DNA of 64,000 nt from Rhododendron vialii (Eukaryota; Streptophyta; Magnoliopsida; Ericales; Ericaceae): positions 7,453,501-7,517,500 of the forward strand of contig NC_080559.1 of assembly GCF_030253575.1 (NCBI RefSeq), given 5' to 3'. A model generated the notes under the pieces. That model was not told the origin of the DNA, did not search any database, and saw only the letters and a list, made by a program, of their open reading frames with translations. The first letter of the stretch is position 1. Each line of letters opens with the position of its first letter. The translations under genes were made by a program, and so were the position numbers. Shown piece after piece: positions 1 to 16,023 of the stretch.

Positions 1-567
1 GTTGAAAAAACGGGTTCGGTAGTCTACATTTTTTTTCCTTTGATTTTGATCTCTTTGTCTCTGCAACATGCCTGGATCCTAGCATACTTTCTATTTGAAC
101 ACATACTTACACAAGCATGTCTACCATTTCTCAGACTCCAAATTTGATCATCACATCCAACCACAAACCCAAAAGAAACAAACAATCCCATTAACTCTCC
201 TACATGAGATTTACACCAATTCCCAACAAATTCCCTAACCAAATAACCCCCAAAAGTAGAACTTGAAAACCCCAAAATATACACATACAAAACCCAATAC
301 AAAAGGAAACAAGAAAAAACAGTGACTCTCCCAAAAACAGTTTGTAACCGTTATAGAAAACACAAACAGCCAAACAATATTCTATTCTTTTGTTTTGTAA
401 AAATTGTTTCCTAAGAATTTGAAAGGAATGCCGAGCAAAAAAAAAAAAGAATTTGAAAGGAACAAATCTTTCCAAAATTTCCTCCATGATGAGTTCTTAG
501 TCAAGAAAGGGATTTTCTGACAATTTCACTCTAAAACAAACACCCAAAAAAAAAAACCAATTCCCAG
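1..567. repeat. Segmental duplicate, copy A (partner 34265-34829)
   Basis: This block is nearly identical to 34265-34829, differing only by scattered substitutions, small indels and A-run lengths. Similarity starts at the first base of the window, so the duplication may continue to the left. It stops sharply after ccaattcccagt at 567, where this copy continues into the DC1 fragment and the partner continues into intron repeats. The partner lies in intron 1 of the NT-C2 gene. I see no gene in the block; its open frames are AT-rich and match nothing I recognise. Confidence 0.93.
415..462 (+). mobile_element. Stub retroposon: 20-bp A-tailed insert between 14-bp repeats
   Basis: The insert tgccgagc plus 12 A (429-448) is flanked by perfect copies of gaatttgaaaggaa (415-428 and 449-462). 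A-tail plus a 14-bp target duplication is the signature of target-primed reverse transcription. The same structure, with a shorter A run, sits at 34676-34721, so the insertion is older than the 567-bp duplication. Confidence 0.7.
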
Positions 568-569
568 TC

Positions 570-870
570 TTGGCACGCCCGCTCAGCCCTTGAGCCATTT
601 CGGAGCCGAACAGAAACATGAATGGATGTTCGTGGTACCTATGCTTGACAGCAGGTGGCAACATATCACATCGAGTATCCAATATGAAATTGCATACACT
701 GCATTCGATTGCAAGCCCAGAGAAATAATGGCCAGAAGGTGCTTGTGAGCTTCACGCACTCGATAGGCCCCGACAAGTGACAAGGAACCACACTCAATGA
801 CTCAACGTCAAGGCAAAATCATTGCACTGGGCACATTTGTAAGAGAATTCCATTGCATGGTTTGATGCAA
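570..870 (-). pseudogene. DC1 (Cys/His-rich C1) domain gene fragment
   Basis: The minus strand encodes pieces of plant DC1 domains. Around 840 there is a CAQCNDFAL piece, around 710 a CNRMQCMQFH piece, then after a one-base frame change LDTRCDMLPP and VKHRYHEHPF (about 690-620). DC1 modules pair Cys-x2-Cys with a downstream Cys and the typical VKHRY..HPF segment; in plants they occur in large families of Cys/His-rich proteins. Frameshifts and stops separate the pieces and no start or full-length frame remains, so this is a decayed fragment. It abuts the breakpoint of the 567-bp duplicated block, which suggests that a rearrangement joined the two. Confidence 0.72.
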
Positions 871-1195
871 AACTTGTAGCAATTTAGATTTAAAAACTTC
901 CGGGTCCCAGGAGGTCGAGCGGGTGGTATTGGTGTTGGATCCTGTGCACGCGCATCTCATATTCCCATGTCGAGGTCGAACTCACAGTGAGAACGATCGT
1001 AAACGAATCTCTCACATGGGGAGTCACAGGCATTGCTAATGCAATGATACGGTGAGTATAGATATGTGTGAATTTACTTTCTGACAAGCAGCCAAGACCA
1101 TGACTTCACCTTGACTTCTAACGATTTGGGGAATGTGTAAATGTGAAAGAATGCTCGAGGGAGGGCGGTGTGTTATGTCAAACTTTTGGGGCTAA
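871..1195. other. Intergenic, no feature recognised
   Basis: There is no convincing coding frame, RNA gene or terminal repeat between the DC1 fragment and the first foldback MITE. Confidence 0.5.
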
Positions 1196-1199
1196 TGCC

Positions 1200-1512
1200 C
1201 CGTTCGGCTCAATAAGTTAATTGACTTATTTTTTTGTTTTTATTCAAAAAAAAATTCGTATTTGTTAGTTTTTGTCTATTTTTGAAGATTATTGCACCGT
1301 CATGACGAGAGAAATCTAAAAAGTAAAAAATTATGATCGAAATCTAATTTTTTTTGAATAAAGACGAAATTAGCTTATTGGCTTATTTTTGTCTTTATTC
1401 AAAAAAAATTAAGTTTCAATCATAATTTTTTACTTTTTAAATTCCTTTTGTCATGACGATGCAATAATTCTCAAAAAATTGACAAAAAACTAACAAATAT
1501 GAAAAAGAATTT
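1200..1512. mobile_element. Foldback MITE with ~130-bp inverted arms
   Basis: The arm at about 1250-1378 is the imperfect reverse complement of the arm at about 1380-1510. Both contain the run ttgaataaagac next to long A/T runs and a tcatgacg core. The RNA or single strand would fold into one long hairpin. Related copies are at 58925-59090 and 59260-59480. Exact ends and target duplication are not resolved. Confidence 0.82.
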
Positions 1513-4074
1513 AAATAATTGTATCTCATCCATTCCGTTGGTTAGTGTAAGAGCGTCCGCACCAGTATCTTTAAATTTTAGACCAAATTAGAGAGCGAAA
1601 AGTCATTTTATTACTTTAGCTACTCACTTTTAAAATGTTTACTGCAACAGGCTCTCTATATTAAAATTATCCCATTAAAAATATTATTTCTTTATTCTAA
1701 AAAAAGCACCAAACTATCCCATTCCGAGCAACTGTTTACTTGTTATTTATTATTTTTTAATATATAAACTATCTAAAAAAATAAGTGCTCTAATTTTCAA
1801 TCCATTTGAATCAATACGAAAAATTTATTTTTCTAATCATTTTATTCTAAAGGATCATAATTAATATTTGTTCCAAGGGCTTTTACATGAGAGTCATAGA
1901 ACCAAATAAAGTATATAAACACATATTATTATAGAAGGTTTTGTATTTTGTGTATTATTATTTTTTAAGTGGTGGATTGCCTCTCATGCATTTAAGGCAT
2001 CGTAGTATATATATTATAATAATAATATACTATCATGTAGCAAGGAAACAGTGACTAGCCAAAGAAAAAGAGCAACCGTAGGAAATGTAAAAATTTGGCA
2101 AGTGGTCCCACGTTTGAAGAGTCTGATGCGAGGCCAATTTCTACCTTTGGCTCGATCAAGTGGCGTATAGGGCAATTTGCCTTGTCTGACTAGGTGTCCA
2201 GCCCAATGGATTGAGTGATCTGGGGTGCTTACACTTGCAGGGGCTCAATTTAAGGCAAGGCAAAGCTCCATATGGACTGGTCCGACACATGAAGTAAAAG
2301 CACTGAGAGCGGAAGCGGACCGAATCCCCTGATTGCCAGGTGACTACCACGGCGCCAACACTGGAGATCATTTAGTTAAGCTAGAGTTGACTTTAGAGTA
2401 TATTATTTGCAGTGATATATTATGCCTATGGCCTGGACATTTTGTGGCTACATGAGCCTAGAATCGAGGATTGCCAAATATGCCTTGGCAAGTTTTAAGC
2501 TGGGGTTGTATAGGGGCGACAAATTTACGGAAGAAACCATGCAAATCTTTCTTCGTCTTGATGTATTTATCACAAACCTAGGATTATAATAAGTGCACTT
2601 TTGTAACGGATTTGAGGTGTGGACGATGACTACGATTTCCAAGGAGGGAGATTGACTTTTGTTAAGTCAGTTTTGCCAAGCTTTTTACTGTAGCCTTAAA
2701 TGACGTACTGAGCGGCGGATGAGATTGGCGCCCTACCCAAATTTCAAATTTTCTTTAGAATCATAACAATTTTTTTTTCTTAAAAACAATTAAATTATAT
2801 TATCTTGCCTGCCCAACGTTTTTAAAACAAAATCTAACATTTGCTGGTTCAAGATTTTCTTCATGAAAAGTTTCATAAGTGTTCTTTTAAGATTGTATGC
2901 ATCTATAAAATAATTTAATTTTTGGTTTAAATACTTTATCTTTTGCAATAGCTATGAGGTATGATATTGTATGCATCTACAATTATAAATATAGAGATAT
3001 ACGGGGCGGTTCCGGAAACATCTAAAAAAACACCCCAAATTTCAATTTCATAGTTTCCAATCAAATTTTTTTTTTTGGTTTTAAATGTTCACTTTATAAT
3101 GGACATTACCACATCTTATTCATTGTCTTTTGTGGGCTACTTTCATCACACGCCTTTGATTTTTGTTTTGTTTTCGGTCTAAATTTTGATGGGTTTGGGG
3201 CGCATGTGATTCATGCCTCATCATACAAGGACTACCCAACAGTTTCCTCCCAAAACAATGGTATTGGTCTCATGGAACAGAAAAACTTATTTACGGACCT
3301 TCCTGTATATTTGTATTTACGGAACTAAATCGTGTGCATCCAAAGTGTATTGGACGGTCCGGATTATAAAAAAACTATTCGCGCGAAGAGTCGGTCCAGA
3401 TTGATTATGCTTTTTTTAGTCAACACTAACTAGATCAAATTGCGTTTGTAGTGGAAAACTATTGGGTTTGTATGATGTAATTGGCCTAAAGGATTGAATT
3501 GATTGCCAGTAGAAGGAATTGTGGTACTCTAAGGGGTGATTTTGATGTGCTTTTTATTGTTCTGCTGAGAGTCAATACTATTTTTCATTTTTCATTTTTT
3601 GAGTTCGTTTTTGTTGGTGTAAACTACTGTTGTACCCGTACCATGCATGAGTGAGAAAACATGCATGAGCGAGACTAACATGTATGCCCAATATATGTTC
3701 ATGACATAATAGATGCGTATCATGTGAACCCAAATCACACACATAAAAAAATGAGAGCAACCTTTCGGCTTGCCTCTAATCATGAGGAATAATTTCTTAA
3801 ATAGTGTGAAGCATAAAAAAGAATATCCTGAAATGTCCTTGAGTGCAAGGGGGATTAACAAACTGAAAAGAAAATCTCAGATGCCTAACTATAACAATGA
3901 TAGGATTCTTATTTAGTTGCCTAGTTTATTTTTCTTTATTTCTAACCATGATTTAGGTTGCTTGAGTCTAGGATATTATGTCTCAATTGTTTCATTTGAT
4001 TGCATTTCCTTTTTAATAGAATAGAATTCTCTAAAAATGTGCCGTATAGTTTATTATGCAAGAATAATATCATA
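1513..4074. other. AT-rich intergenic region without a recognised gene
   Basis: This stretch has only short random open frames, including one on the minus strand at 2156-2371 that I could not assign. It includes A/T runs and an alternating AT stretch near 2005-2030. No tRNA, LTR or coding motif is convincing. Confidence 0.5.
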
Positions 4075-4079
4075 ATTGC
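4075..4079. repeat. Target-site duplication ATTGC (left)
   Basis: It matches 9751-9755 directly after the 3' LTR. This pairing implies that the LTR starts TGATG, with the 5' copy mutated to TTATG. A 6-bp reading (ATTGCT) is possible if the LTR starts two bases later. Confidence 0.75.
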
Positions 4080-4645
4080 TTATGTAGAACACGTGGAGGC
4101 CCAATTTCATAATCAATTGGACCGGTCGAAGCCTCGGAAGCCCAAACGTTGTTTAATTTCAAATTACCCAATTTGGCAACTTTCGGACAAGTTTGGATCG
4201 GACCCAAACTTGGCGGGCTGACTTATTTTCGCGCTGCGATCAATACTCATGAACCCTAGTTGATGATCAACGGTGTTTTTCGGCCTAATTCCTTCGTTTA
4301 GGCCTCCAATTGGACATTTTTGCCGTTTTAGAAAATATTTGTTTCGTTAATAACTTTTAGCGTATTATTCCGTAGAAGTTGATTCTTTTTGGGAAAGTCA
4401 TGTTTTTCTTTCATTTTTTCAATTTTATTAATTTCCCCAAATTTTGGGAATTTTCGTTTTTGAGTTAGGGTTTTGCTAGGGTTACGTCTTTTTCCTATAA
4501 AAGGGGTTGTAACCTAATGTTTAAGCAACTTTTAATCAATATTATTCAGACTTTGTCTCTTTCTCTCGTGGACTCGAGTTTATCATTCGCTTATTATTTG
4601 TTCGATTAATACGCAACTAGTCTTTTCATGAATTCTGTTGCGTCA
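4080..4645 (+). repeat. 5' LTR of the Ty3 element
   Basis: It aligns along its whole length with 9196-9750. It has a likely promoter (tataaaagg at about 4496-4504) and ends in gcgtca just before the primer-binding site. It retains a short tandem segment (attcgcttattatttg region, about 4584-4600) that is shortened in the 3' LTR. Confidence 0.95.
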
Positions 4646-4647
4646 AG

Positions 4648-4660
4648 TGGTATCAGAGCC
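4648..4660 (+). promoter_or_regulatory. Primer-binding site, initiator-Met tRNA type
   Basis: tggtatcagagcc begins two bases after the 5' LTR and is the standard plant primer site complementary to the 3' end of initiator methionine tRNA. It primes minus-strand DNA synthesis. Confidence 0.95.
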
Positions 4661-4677
4661 ACGCTTTGCCTGGTTCG

Positions 4678-9195
<4,518 letters not shown>

Positions 9196-9220
<25 letters not shown>

Positions 9221-9750
9221 TTTCACGATCAATTGGACCGGTCGAAGCCTCAGAAGCCCAAACGTTGTTTAATTTCAAATTACCCAATTTGGCAACTTTC
9301 GGACAAGTTTGGATCGGGCCCAAACTTGGTGGGTTGACTTATTGTCGCGCTGCAATCAATACTCATGAACTCTAGTTGATGATCAACGGTGTTTTTCGGC
9401 CTAATTCCTTCGTTTAGGCCTTCAATTGGACATTTTTGCCGTTTTAGGAAATATTTGTTTTGTTAATAACTTTTAGCGTATTATTCTGTAGAAGTTGATT
9501 CTTTTTGGAAAAGTCATGTTTTTCTTTCCTTTTTCCAATTTTATTAATTTTCCCAAATTTTGGGAATTTTCGTTTTTGAGTTAGGGTTTTGCTAGGCTTA
9601 CGCATTTTTCCTATAAAAAGGGTTGTAACCTAATGTTTAAGCAATTTTTAATCAATATTATTCTGACTTTGTCTTTTTCTCTCGTGGACTCAAGTTTATC
9701 ATTCGTTCGATTAGTACGCAACTAGTCTTTTCGTGAATTCCGCTGCGTCA
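9196..9750 (+). repeat. 3' LTR of the Ty3 element
   Basis: Partner of 4080-4645 with about 94% identity by hand count. It keeps TG at the start and CA at the end. The last pol frame ends inside it at 9220. Confidence 0.95.
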
Positions 9751-9755
9751 ATTGC

Positions 9756-10640
9756 TCTGAGGCTTTGGAGCTTAGATACCCTCAAAGTGATCTAGTTGGA
9801 GGCTCGATCCTCTCGAAGTGATTAGCTTCTCACACATTTTCTCTTGTTCTTTTAATTTTCGTTAGTGATCCTGTCAATAAATTAAAGGTTACTTTAGGCT
9901 ATAGTTGATTTATTACTTGCTTCGGGCAACTTTTACAAACTCAATGGAACTTTTATACTGGCACCATCAATTTTGATGGGGTCGCTGTTGCATTTTCAGA
10001 AATTTTCTATTTTGAGCACATATAATGTGCAGCTTAAGGTTGCAAAGCTCACATTACATACAAACTGAAAGCAAGAAACCGAGCCTTGTTCTGTCACACT
10101 ATCAGGGTTTTGTTCTTAGAAAAATACCCAAAATTTATCGTATGCTCAAAATAATACATCAAACGTTATGGTGTAAGATTATTTCCGAATAGTGTATTTA
10201 AGAATTAAAATGCCTTCGATATACTTGTAAAAGCTATGCAAGTTGACCCGCGGAAAGGTAAGTACAAGAATTGACACATAAATATATTTATGTACACAAA
10301 TAATAAAATTGCGGGTTTTTTTTTTTTTGGTCAGTCGAAAATAAAAATGTGGGTCTTTACACTCTTTGACCTTATATGTTCCAAGTGTAATAACTGCTTC
10401 GATACATTCAAGAGTTAAAAGCAAATTTTATACAGTATATATATTCCGAAAGACTGAAAATGCTTTTTCTCATTTTCTGTTTTACGAAATATAGTCATTA
10501 TTCGTGTGGAAAAAATAAAGAGAAAAATGGAAACTGTGATATTTCTATCGAGGAGGGGGAGGGAAAAAGTGAAGAATCGAGCGGGAAAGCGGATCAAATG
10601 GCGAGGGAAAATGGGAAGTTTACTACTACTACTATGAGTG
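9756..10640. other. Intergenic, no gene recognised
   Basis: It contains a T run near 10318-10329 followed by ggtcagtcg, which resembles the antisense tail of a short retroposon, and purine-rich sequence near 10550-10590. No coding frame is convincing. Confidence 0.5.
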
Positions 10641-10649
10641 TTACTGTAG

Positions 10650-10756
10650 ATTAACCTAGATCGGTTGATAAGATTGAGAAAGAGAGATCGATGGGCAGGC
10701 GTAGATGTGCATAGATCTGTATTTATTGGTGAGTGTGGACGTGTTCTTAGGGTTTC
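10650..10756 (+). repeat. ~105-bp leader repeat, copy 1 (copy 2 at 11606-11713)
   Basis: Both copies run from aacctagatcggttgat through agatgtgcatagat and tgtatttattgg to ttagggtttc, with a handful of substitutions. They are about 850 bp apart in the leader region of the F-box gene, so they may be duplicated promoter or first-exon sequence. Confidence 0.85.
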
Positions 10757-11845
10757 TTCGTTTTTCTGCCGGCATCGGCACCACCGCCGGCCGATGTACT
10801 GTTTTCATCCCTTATCTAATAAGAGCTCGCAACAGGCTTCGTGAGACACCCATCAATTTTTGGTACCCAACTAGTGAATCTGAATCACAACCCAGAATCT
10901 TCTCCTCGAAATGACTTCCCTTCCAAACCAAACGAGGCCTTAATCACAGGCCCGTCAAATCTCAACCATCCCAGCCAACGATCGGCGGCTCCTGCAACAT
11001 AACAGGGAGGAAAGGCGACTAATTCGGCTGATCTCCGGCGAACGGAGCGCATGCATCTAGATCCGGCTGCTCCGACTACTTTCATTCTGTTTCCGAACTT
11101 TCCTATTCGTCTAAGGTAATTACTGCTGCTCCGCGTTGATTTCAGTGTTTCGTTTGCTTTAGCCGCTGGGATTGGTTGAAATTGATTGAGTTTTGGGTAT
11201 GGATCATTTTATTTTTGTTTGCCGAGTTGACTGGGAGCTGAGTTTATTGGCCTAGTTTGTAGACTACTTTCTACTGTTTTCACAGAACTGTGTTCTGATT
11301 TGACTGGGTTTGAGTTGAAAAACAATGATAATAAAATTAACAAATAAAATAATTGATTCCACTGGATTGTGTGCTGAGTTTAACCGGGGTTTTGGGGTGG
11401 AATTTATTCTCTAATGGATCTTTTGCAGGTGCTGGAATGAGCTATGTTTTATATCATTTGTATGCTATGTTGTTTTACAATCCTATGGGGTTTGGTTTTT
11501 AGTTGATTCTAGTCTAGTTGTCTCCCCCTTGGGTATGCATCGGGTTGTATTTGCTTGTAAACTGTTTGTGTTATCTCTATATTTCTTGCTGTTCTTCCAA
11601 AAAAACAACCTAGATCGGTTGATAGATTGAGAAAGAGAGATCTATGGGCAGGTGTAGATGTGCATAGATTTGTATTTATTGGTAGGTGTAGATGTGTTTT
11701 TAGGGTTTCCACTACCGATGCATATGAAAAAGCTACAATATTTCTTTTCTTCTCTCTTTATCTTGTGATAAGAGTCCTAAGTTTTTCGATCGGTTGTTGC
11801 GCAGGTGACAATCCCCGGTGTAAAGGAGTGCAACTGAAGAAGACG
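10757..11845 (+). promoter_or_regulatory. Putative 5' leader region of the F-box gene
   Basis: A C-rich, exon-like stretch (about 10770-11115) ends at ctaag followed by gtaatt, a plausible splice donor. Candidate acceptors follow near 11428 (tttgcag) and 11804 (gcgcag), the latter about 40 bp before the proposed start codon. This looks like an untranslated leader with introns, but no transcript evidence is available. The second 105-bp leader repeat (11606-11713) lies inside. Confidence 0.4.
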
Positions 11846-14800
11846 ATGGTTCAAAGACAATTGGAATCTGACGGTGCGGGTATCTCTCTGTCTCTATTGG
11901 ATTCTAGTGTAATAAAGTTCTAGAATTGGAATTTTGGTGGATTGCGGTGTCATTGTCGTGGGCTTGAGTCATTAAGTGCAATTTGCTGAGCAGCTGAATC
12001 TTCGTTGTTACTCACATCGAAGTCCAAGTATATTTTAGGTGAATTTTTGTGGGATTTCAAAATATGTTAGGTATACGTAGGTGTTTTTTTTTTGTTGTTG
12101 ATCTTTTTGGAGTATGGTGGAAGGCAGTGAAGTTAATTTGCGAACTGTTGTCCTTTTTTCCAATTTGTTTTTTCTTTTCTGTGTATGGTTCATGTACATT
12201 GAAACAATTGTTTGTATTTCCTTGTCAATTTGAAATGGTCTCACCTTTCCCTTTAATATAATGGAATGGTGAATTGACTGAATTGATTTGATGGATTGGT
12301 TGCATATAACGATAGCTAGCACTGAACACAACTCTCTTCCAAGTCATCCAAAATCCCATCTTTAGTTTTCTGTGATTACTAAAACTTTAGACACCTATGT
12401 AGCCTGCAACTAATGTCTAGATGTAATGTTGAGAAGAAATAGGGACTGTAAAAAAAAGGAGTATAAAAATACTACCTTCAAAATATTAATAATCTCGTTC
12501 TACATTTCATCATCTTTCATGACTATGGAAAAACCACATTGTTGAGGGGAGAGCTCTCAAGGATTAGGGTAGATGTTTCCAAGTGTAGTGAGGAGGGAGG
12601 AAGAAATCTGCCACTATCTAAAAATAAACCACGTTATTTTTTATCAAGTGTTCGTATTATATATTTCTAATGCATATATTTCTAATGCATATAATAACTT
12701 TTAATTATTCAAGGTGCCTCAAGTGTCTGTCCAAAATTGACGTGTCCGTATCAATATCCGTGCTTCTTAGCACAGGAAAATAATTAGCTATATCCTCTTC
12801 TTCTTCCAGAAACTTTAGCATGTCCCAAAGATACCGTAAATGGCAGGGATAATATCCGAAGGCCTTCAAATTGTCAATTCGTATGTGAAAAGATGAATTA
12901 AATCTGTAATATATGCTTTCTACTTTTATTTTCTTTGTGGAAAGCGTAGGGGGCAGAGGTGGAATTTGGTAATTATAGTGGCAAGCTGCTTTTGAATTTC
13001 TCCTTCCTTTATAGTTGTCTTTTTGGAGTGATATATCAAATTGGGTGCTGCATTCTTTGAGGCGGCCAGGTCATGTATGAAATGGACAGGGCGGGCCATG
13101 AACTTCTCTGGGCCTTTATATAAGATACAACTTCGAAAAGATTTCATTATAATTGGTTTAAAATATTATGTGATCCGATTCCCTCATGTTCTTAACGACT
13201 CTATTCTGCCAAGAAAGAAATCTAAGCTGTAACACCCTGACCCAATTTTTAATTTAAATCCTTCTGGTAGGAAAAATTGAACCGACTGAGAAAGATATCA
13301 CTGATAAATTATCCTTTTTATATTTTAACTACAGGACTACTAACTAAGGCACTATTAAACTTATTGATTTTGTACTCCTTAAAGGAATGAAATAACTGAT
13401 TTATTCAATTTTGTTGATGTGTTTAAACAGAATGTGGTAGAGTTATAATTACTTTAAAGGCTAACACTATTTCATGGGCTTTATATTAAGAGTTGGCTCT
13501 ACGAGAAACTTTTCCAACATGAGAAGGAAGGTAATTGAGACCCTAAACATTAACTATTATGCACAAAAGTTGAATTGGATCGCCTATCAAAAAAATTTTG
13601 AATTGGAACTCTAGGCCTGCCCTCTCTGATGCCTTTTGGCTCTGATTTCGGGGCATGGTTCTGCAGTAAAACGTCTGGTTTAGGGGGCCACTGTTTCAAT
13701 TATTGTTGTTGTTTGGAGGAAATCCGAGGGGAAAAGGATAAAAAAATTGGAAAGAAAACGTTATGCAGAAGCACATTACTGTTGCTAGTGTGTCTAGGGT
13801 CTAACGTGCAAAAAGGAAAACCATTAATTGCTTGTCCCAGAACACATTACTAGTTAAAGGTCTGAAATTGTGACTTTGAGAGTCAAAGTGATATCTGTTA
13901 CTTTCTTCTTCTTCTTTTTTTTGATCTGAGGGATATCTGTTACTTATTTTGAAGAAAATATGACAGGACCACAAAAAGTGGTACAATCCTCAATTGGAAG
14001 GATTTCAAATGACAGTTTTACTAGGCATTTCACTTATATGACCTTTTACTTTCATTGCATCTCTCTATCTATTTTCTTTCTTGTGTGATGACTTTATTGA
14101 ATATATATATTCCTCCAGTGAATGTGATTAACATGAAAAGGCGGAAGTGGCTCAAGAGAGAACGTTTTATGAACTTCGGTGATGTCTACTCTGACAAGGT
14201 TGACAGGATTTCCCAGCTGCCAGAACCAATCATTCACCACATCCTTTCGTTGCTCCCCACAGAAGATGCAGTTTGTACAAATGTTTTGTCAAAGACATGG
14301 CGCCGTATATGGTCCACCTTCCCTGTTTTTGATTTCAGGTTAGTCGATGGTAAATACTTTGATAAACACGGTATTGAAGATTGGGATGCTGAGACATCAA
14401 AAGATGATTTTTTGAGCTTCGTGGAAGAATCTCTGAAGCGCCGCCTTGTCCAGGATTTCAGTATCGATAAGTTTCAGATGCATATTCTCTTCGGCAGCTT
14501 AAAATCTTTGACCCCTTGGATGGATCGATGGCTTACCATTGTTACTGAGAGGAATGTGAAAGAGTTGGATTTAAATGTCGGTTGTGCTGGTACTAGAATT
14601 TACAGCTTACCTGCGATTGTCCTTGGTGCGAAATCTATTTATGTGCTAAGGTTGTCAAATTGTAATTTAAATCTTAATGTAGCTGATGGTATCATCAAAT
14701 TTTCGCACTTGCGAGAGTTGAATCTCAGAGAGATGCATGTTGATGAATGGATGATTCAAACTTTCACCTCTAGTTGCCCTTTCATTGAGTCTTTGGAACT

Positions 14801-16023
14801 CGGTAGTTGCCATGGGCTTGACAGTCTTTGCCTCCCTTCAAGTCTACTTCAACTCAGTAAGGTTGTGCTGAGGGATTGCTATGGACTTAAAATTGTGCTG
14901 ATAGAGGCACCTAATCTTATTCATTTCTACATCAGGAACGCATCATCTGTTCCATGCGAGATCAACTTGGTTGCTTGCAGTAAGTCTCTCAGGAAATTGT
15001 CACTACTCAGTGCCACCATGACAGAGGAGGAATTCCAAAATCTCATGTCTCTCACTCCCGGTGTTGAGGTTCTGGAGTTGTACTACCTTGGCCGATGTTC
15101 AAGAATTATGATTTCGAGTCAAAATCTAAAGCGACTGGTTCTGAAAGCATGCAAGAAGTGGTTGGTTGCGGAAATTGACACTCCAAATCTGTTGTCAGTT
15201 GAACATACTTGCTATCAGAGGTACTTGTCCTTCAACTATATCAACGCAGCACATCTCCGGGAAGTTGACTTGGAATTCTGCCTTGCAAGTCATGACATCG
15301 GTTGGTTTTCTAAATTGAAAGAGTTTCTCACAAGCTTCGCTCATTCTGAAAATTTCAGTATGGTGGTTCTCTGCTCCAAGGTGTTTTAATTTTGATGTTC
15401 TTTATCTTCTGTTTATTGTTATCTCATCAATCACCATATATTATGTGTTATTTGTTTCGACCTGTTTAAAATGTTTTATACATTGTTTGCTAATGTTATT
15501 TGCAGAATGTCAGTATTCATGCAAAATTAAGGGAAATCTTGCTTCTGCCACTCTATACTCTCATGGATCTGAATCCTCAAGTTATTATTTCTTCAAAGAC
15601 TTTTACAGAACTTGTAGATCGCGTATTTGACAGATTCCATCCTGATACTTTGTCTCTTATATCGATGTGTTCATGCAGAAAATATCTAGAGGTATTCTCT
15701 CTGGTGCACAAGTTATCGTGTTGCTACGTCTAGTGTAAATTGTAACTTGTTCATTCGTTCTCGTGTAATGCAATTTACAGTTTCTATATGAAAGTTTAGT
15801 GGAGCAAGAAGATCATTGTGAAGATTTTAGAAGCAGAAGGAATCACTGGAGGCACTTTTTAGGTGGATTTGAGATCGAGAATCTTGAAGGAGTTGAAGAA
15901 AATAGGACATCTCCGTGGAAAGCTTTCTTAAAGTCATATTTAACTGTTGCATACTGGACGGTTGCACTTAAATTGGAATGGAAATGCACGAAGATGTATA
16001 AAAGTTCAGGTGTTATGTTTTAG
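11846..16023 (+). CDS. F-box/LRR protein (possibly FBD-type), four coding exons
   Basis: Proposed exons are 11846-11873, 14119-15380, 15506-15691 and 15781-16023, giving about 572 residues. All junctions are GT-AG. The first junction is phase 1 and recreates a Val codon; the other two are phase 0. Exon 1 encodes only MVQRQLESD and is the least certain part; without it, translation can start at the in-frame ATG at 14133. The F-box is near the start of exon 2 (RISQLPEPIIHHILSLLP, then VCTNVLSKTWRRIW), followed by leucine-rich repeats. F-box proteins recruit substrates to SCF ubiquitin ligases through SKP1, usually in nucleus or cytosol; the LRR part would bind the target. The substrate is unknown. 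The C-terminal exons resemble the FBD region of plant F-box/LRR proteins only loosely. The frame has no internal stops, so the gene looks functional. Confidence 0.88.
11874..14118 (+). other. Proposed first coding intron of the F-box gene
   Basis: This 2.2-kb stretch has no supported gene. It holds a short tandem tatatttctaatgca (about 12659-12690), a TGTAACACCC sequence at 13230 resembling an LTR start, and the short TTG-ended retroposon copy at 13556-13720. Confidence 0.45.
13556..13720 (+). mobile_element. Short retroposon with TTG-rich end, related to 18188-18462
   Basis: It shares ctaggcctgccctct, a ggcatggtt core and gggggccactgtttca with the copy near 18258-18350, in the same order, and ends in ttgttgttt. 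The copies are diverged. A TTG-repeat tail is known from some plant SINEs, but I cannot assign the family. Confidence 0.55.

Noticed and set aside
24-487. Overlapping minus-strand open frames in the duplicated block
   Set aside because: They are Phe/Tyr-rich translations of AT-rich DNA, repeat in the intron copy and show no domain.
13230-13260. TGTAACACCC as an LTR start
   Set aside because: No matching end, primer site or target duplication was found nearby.
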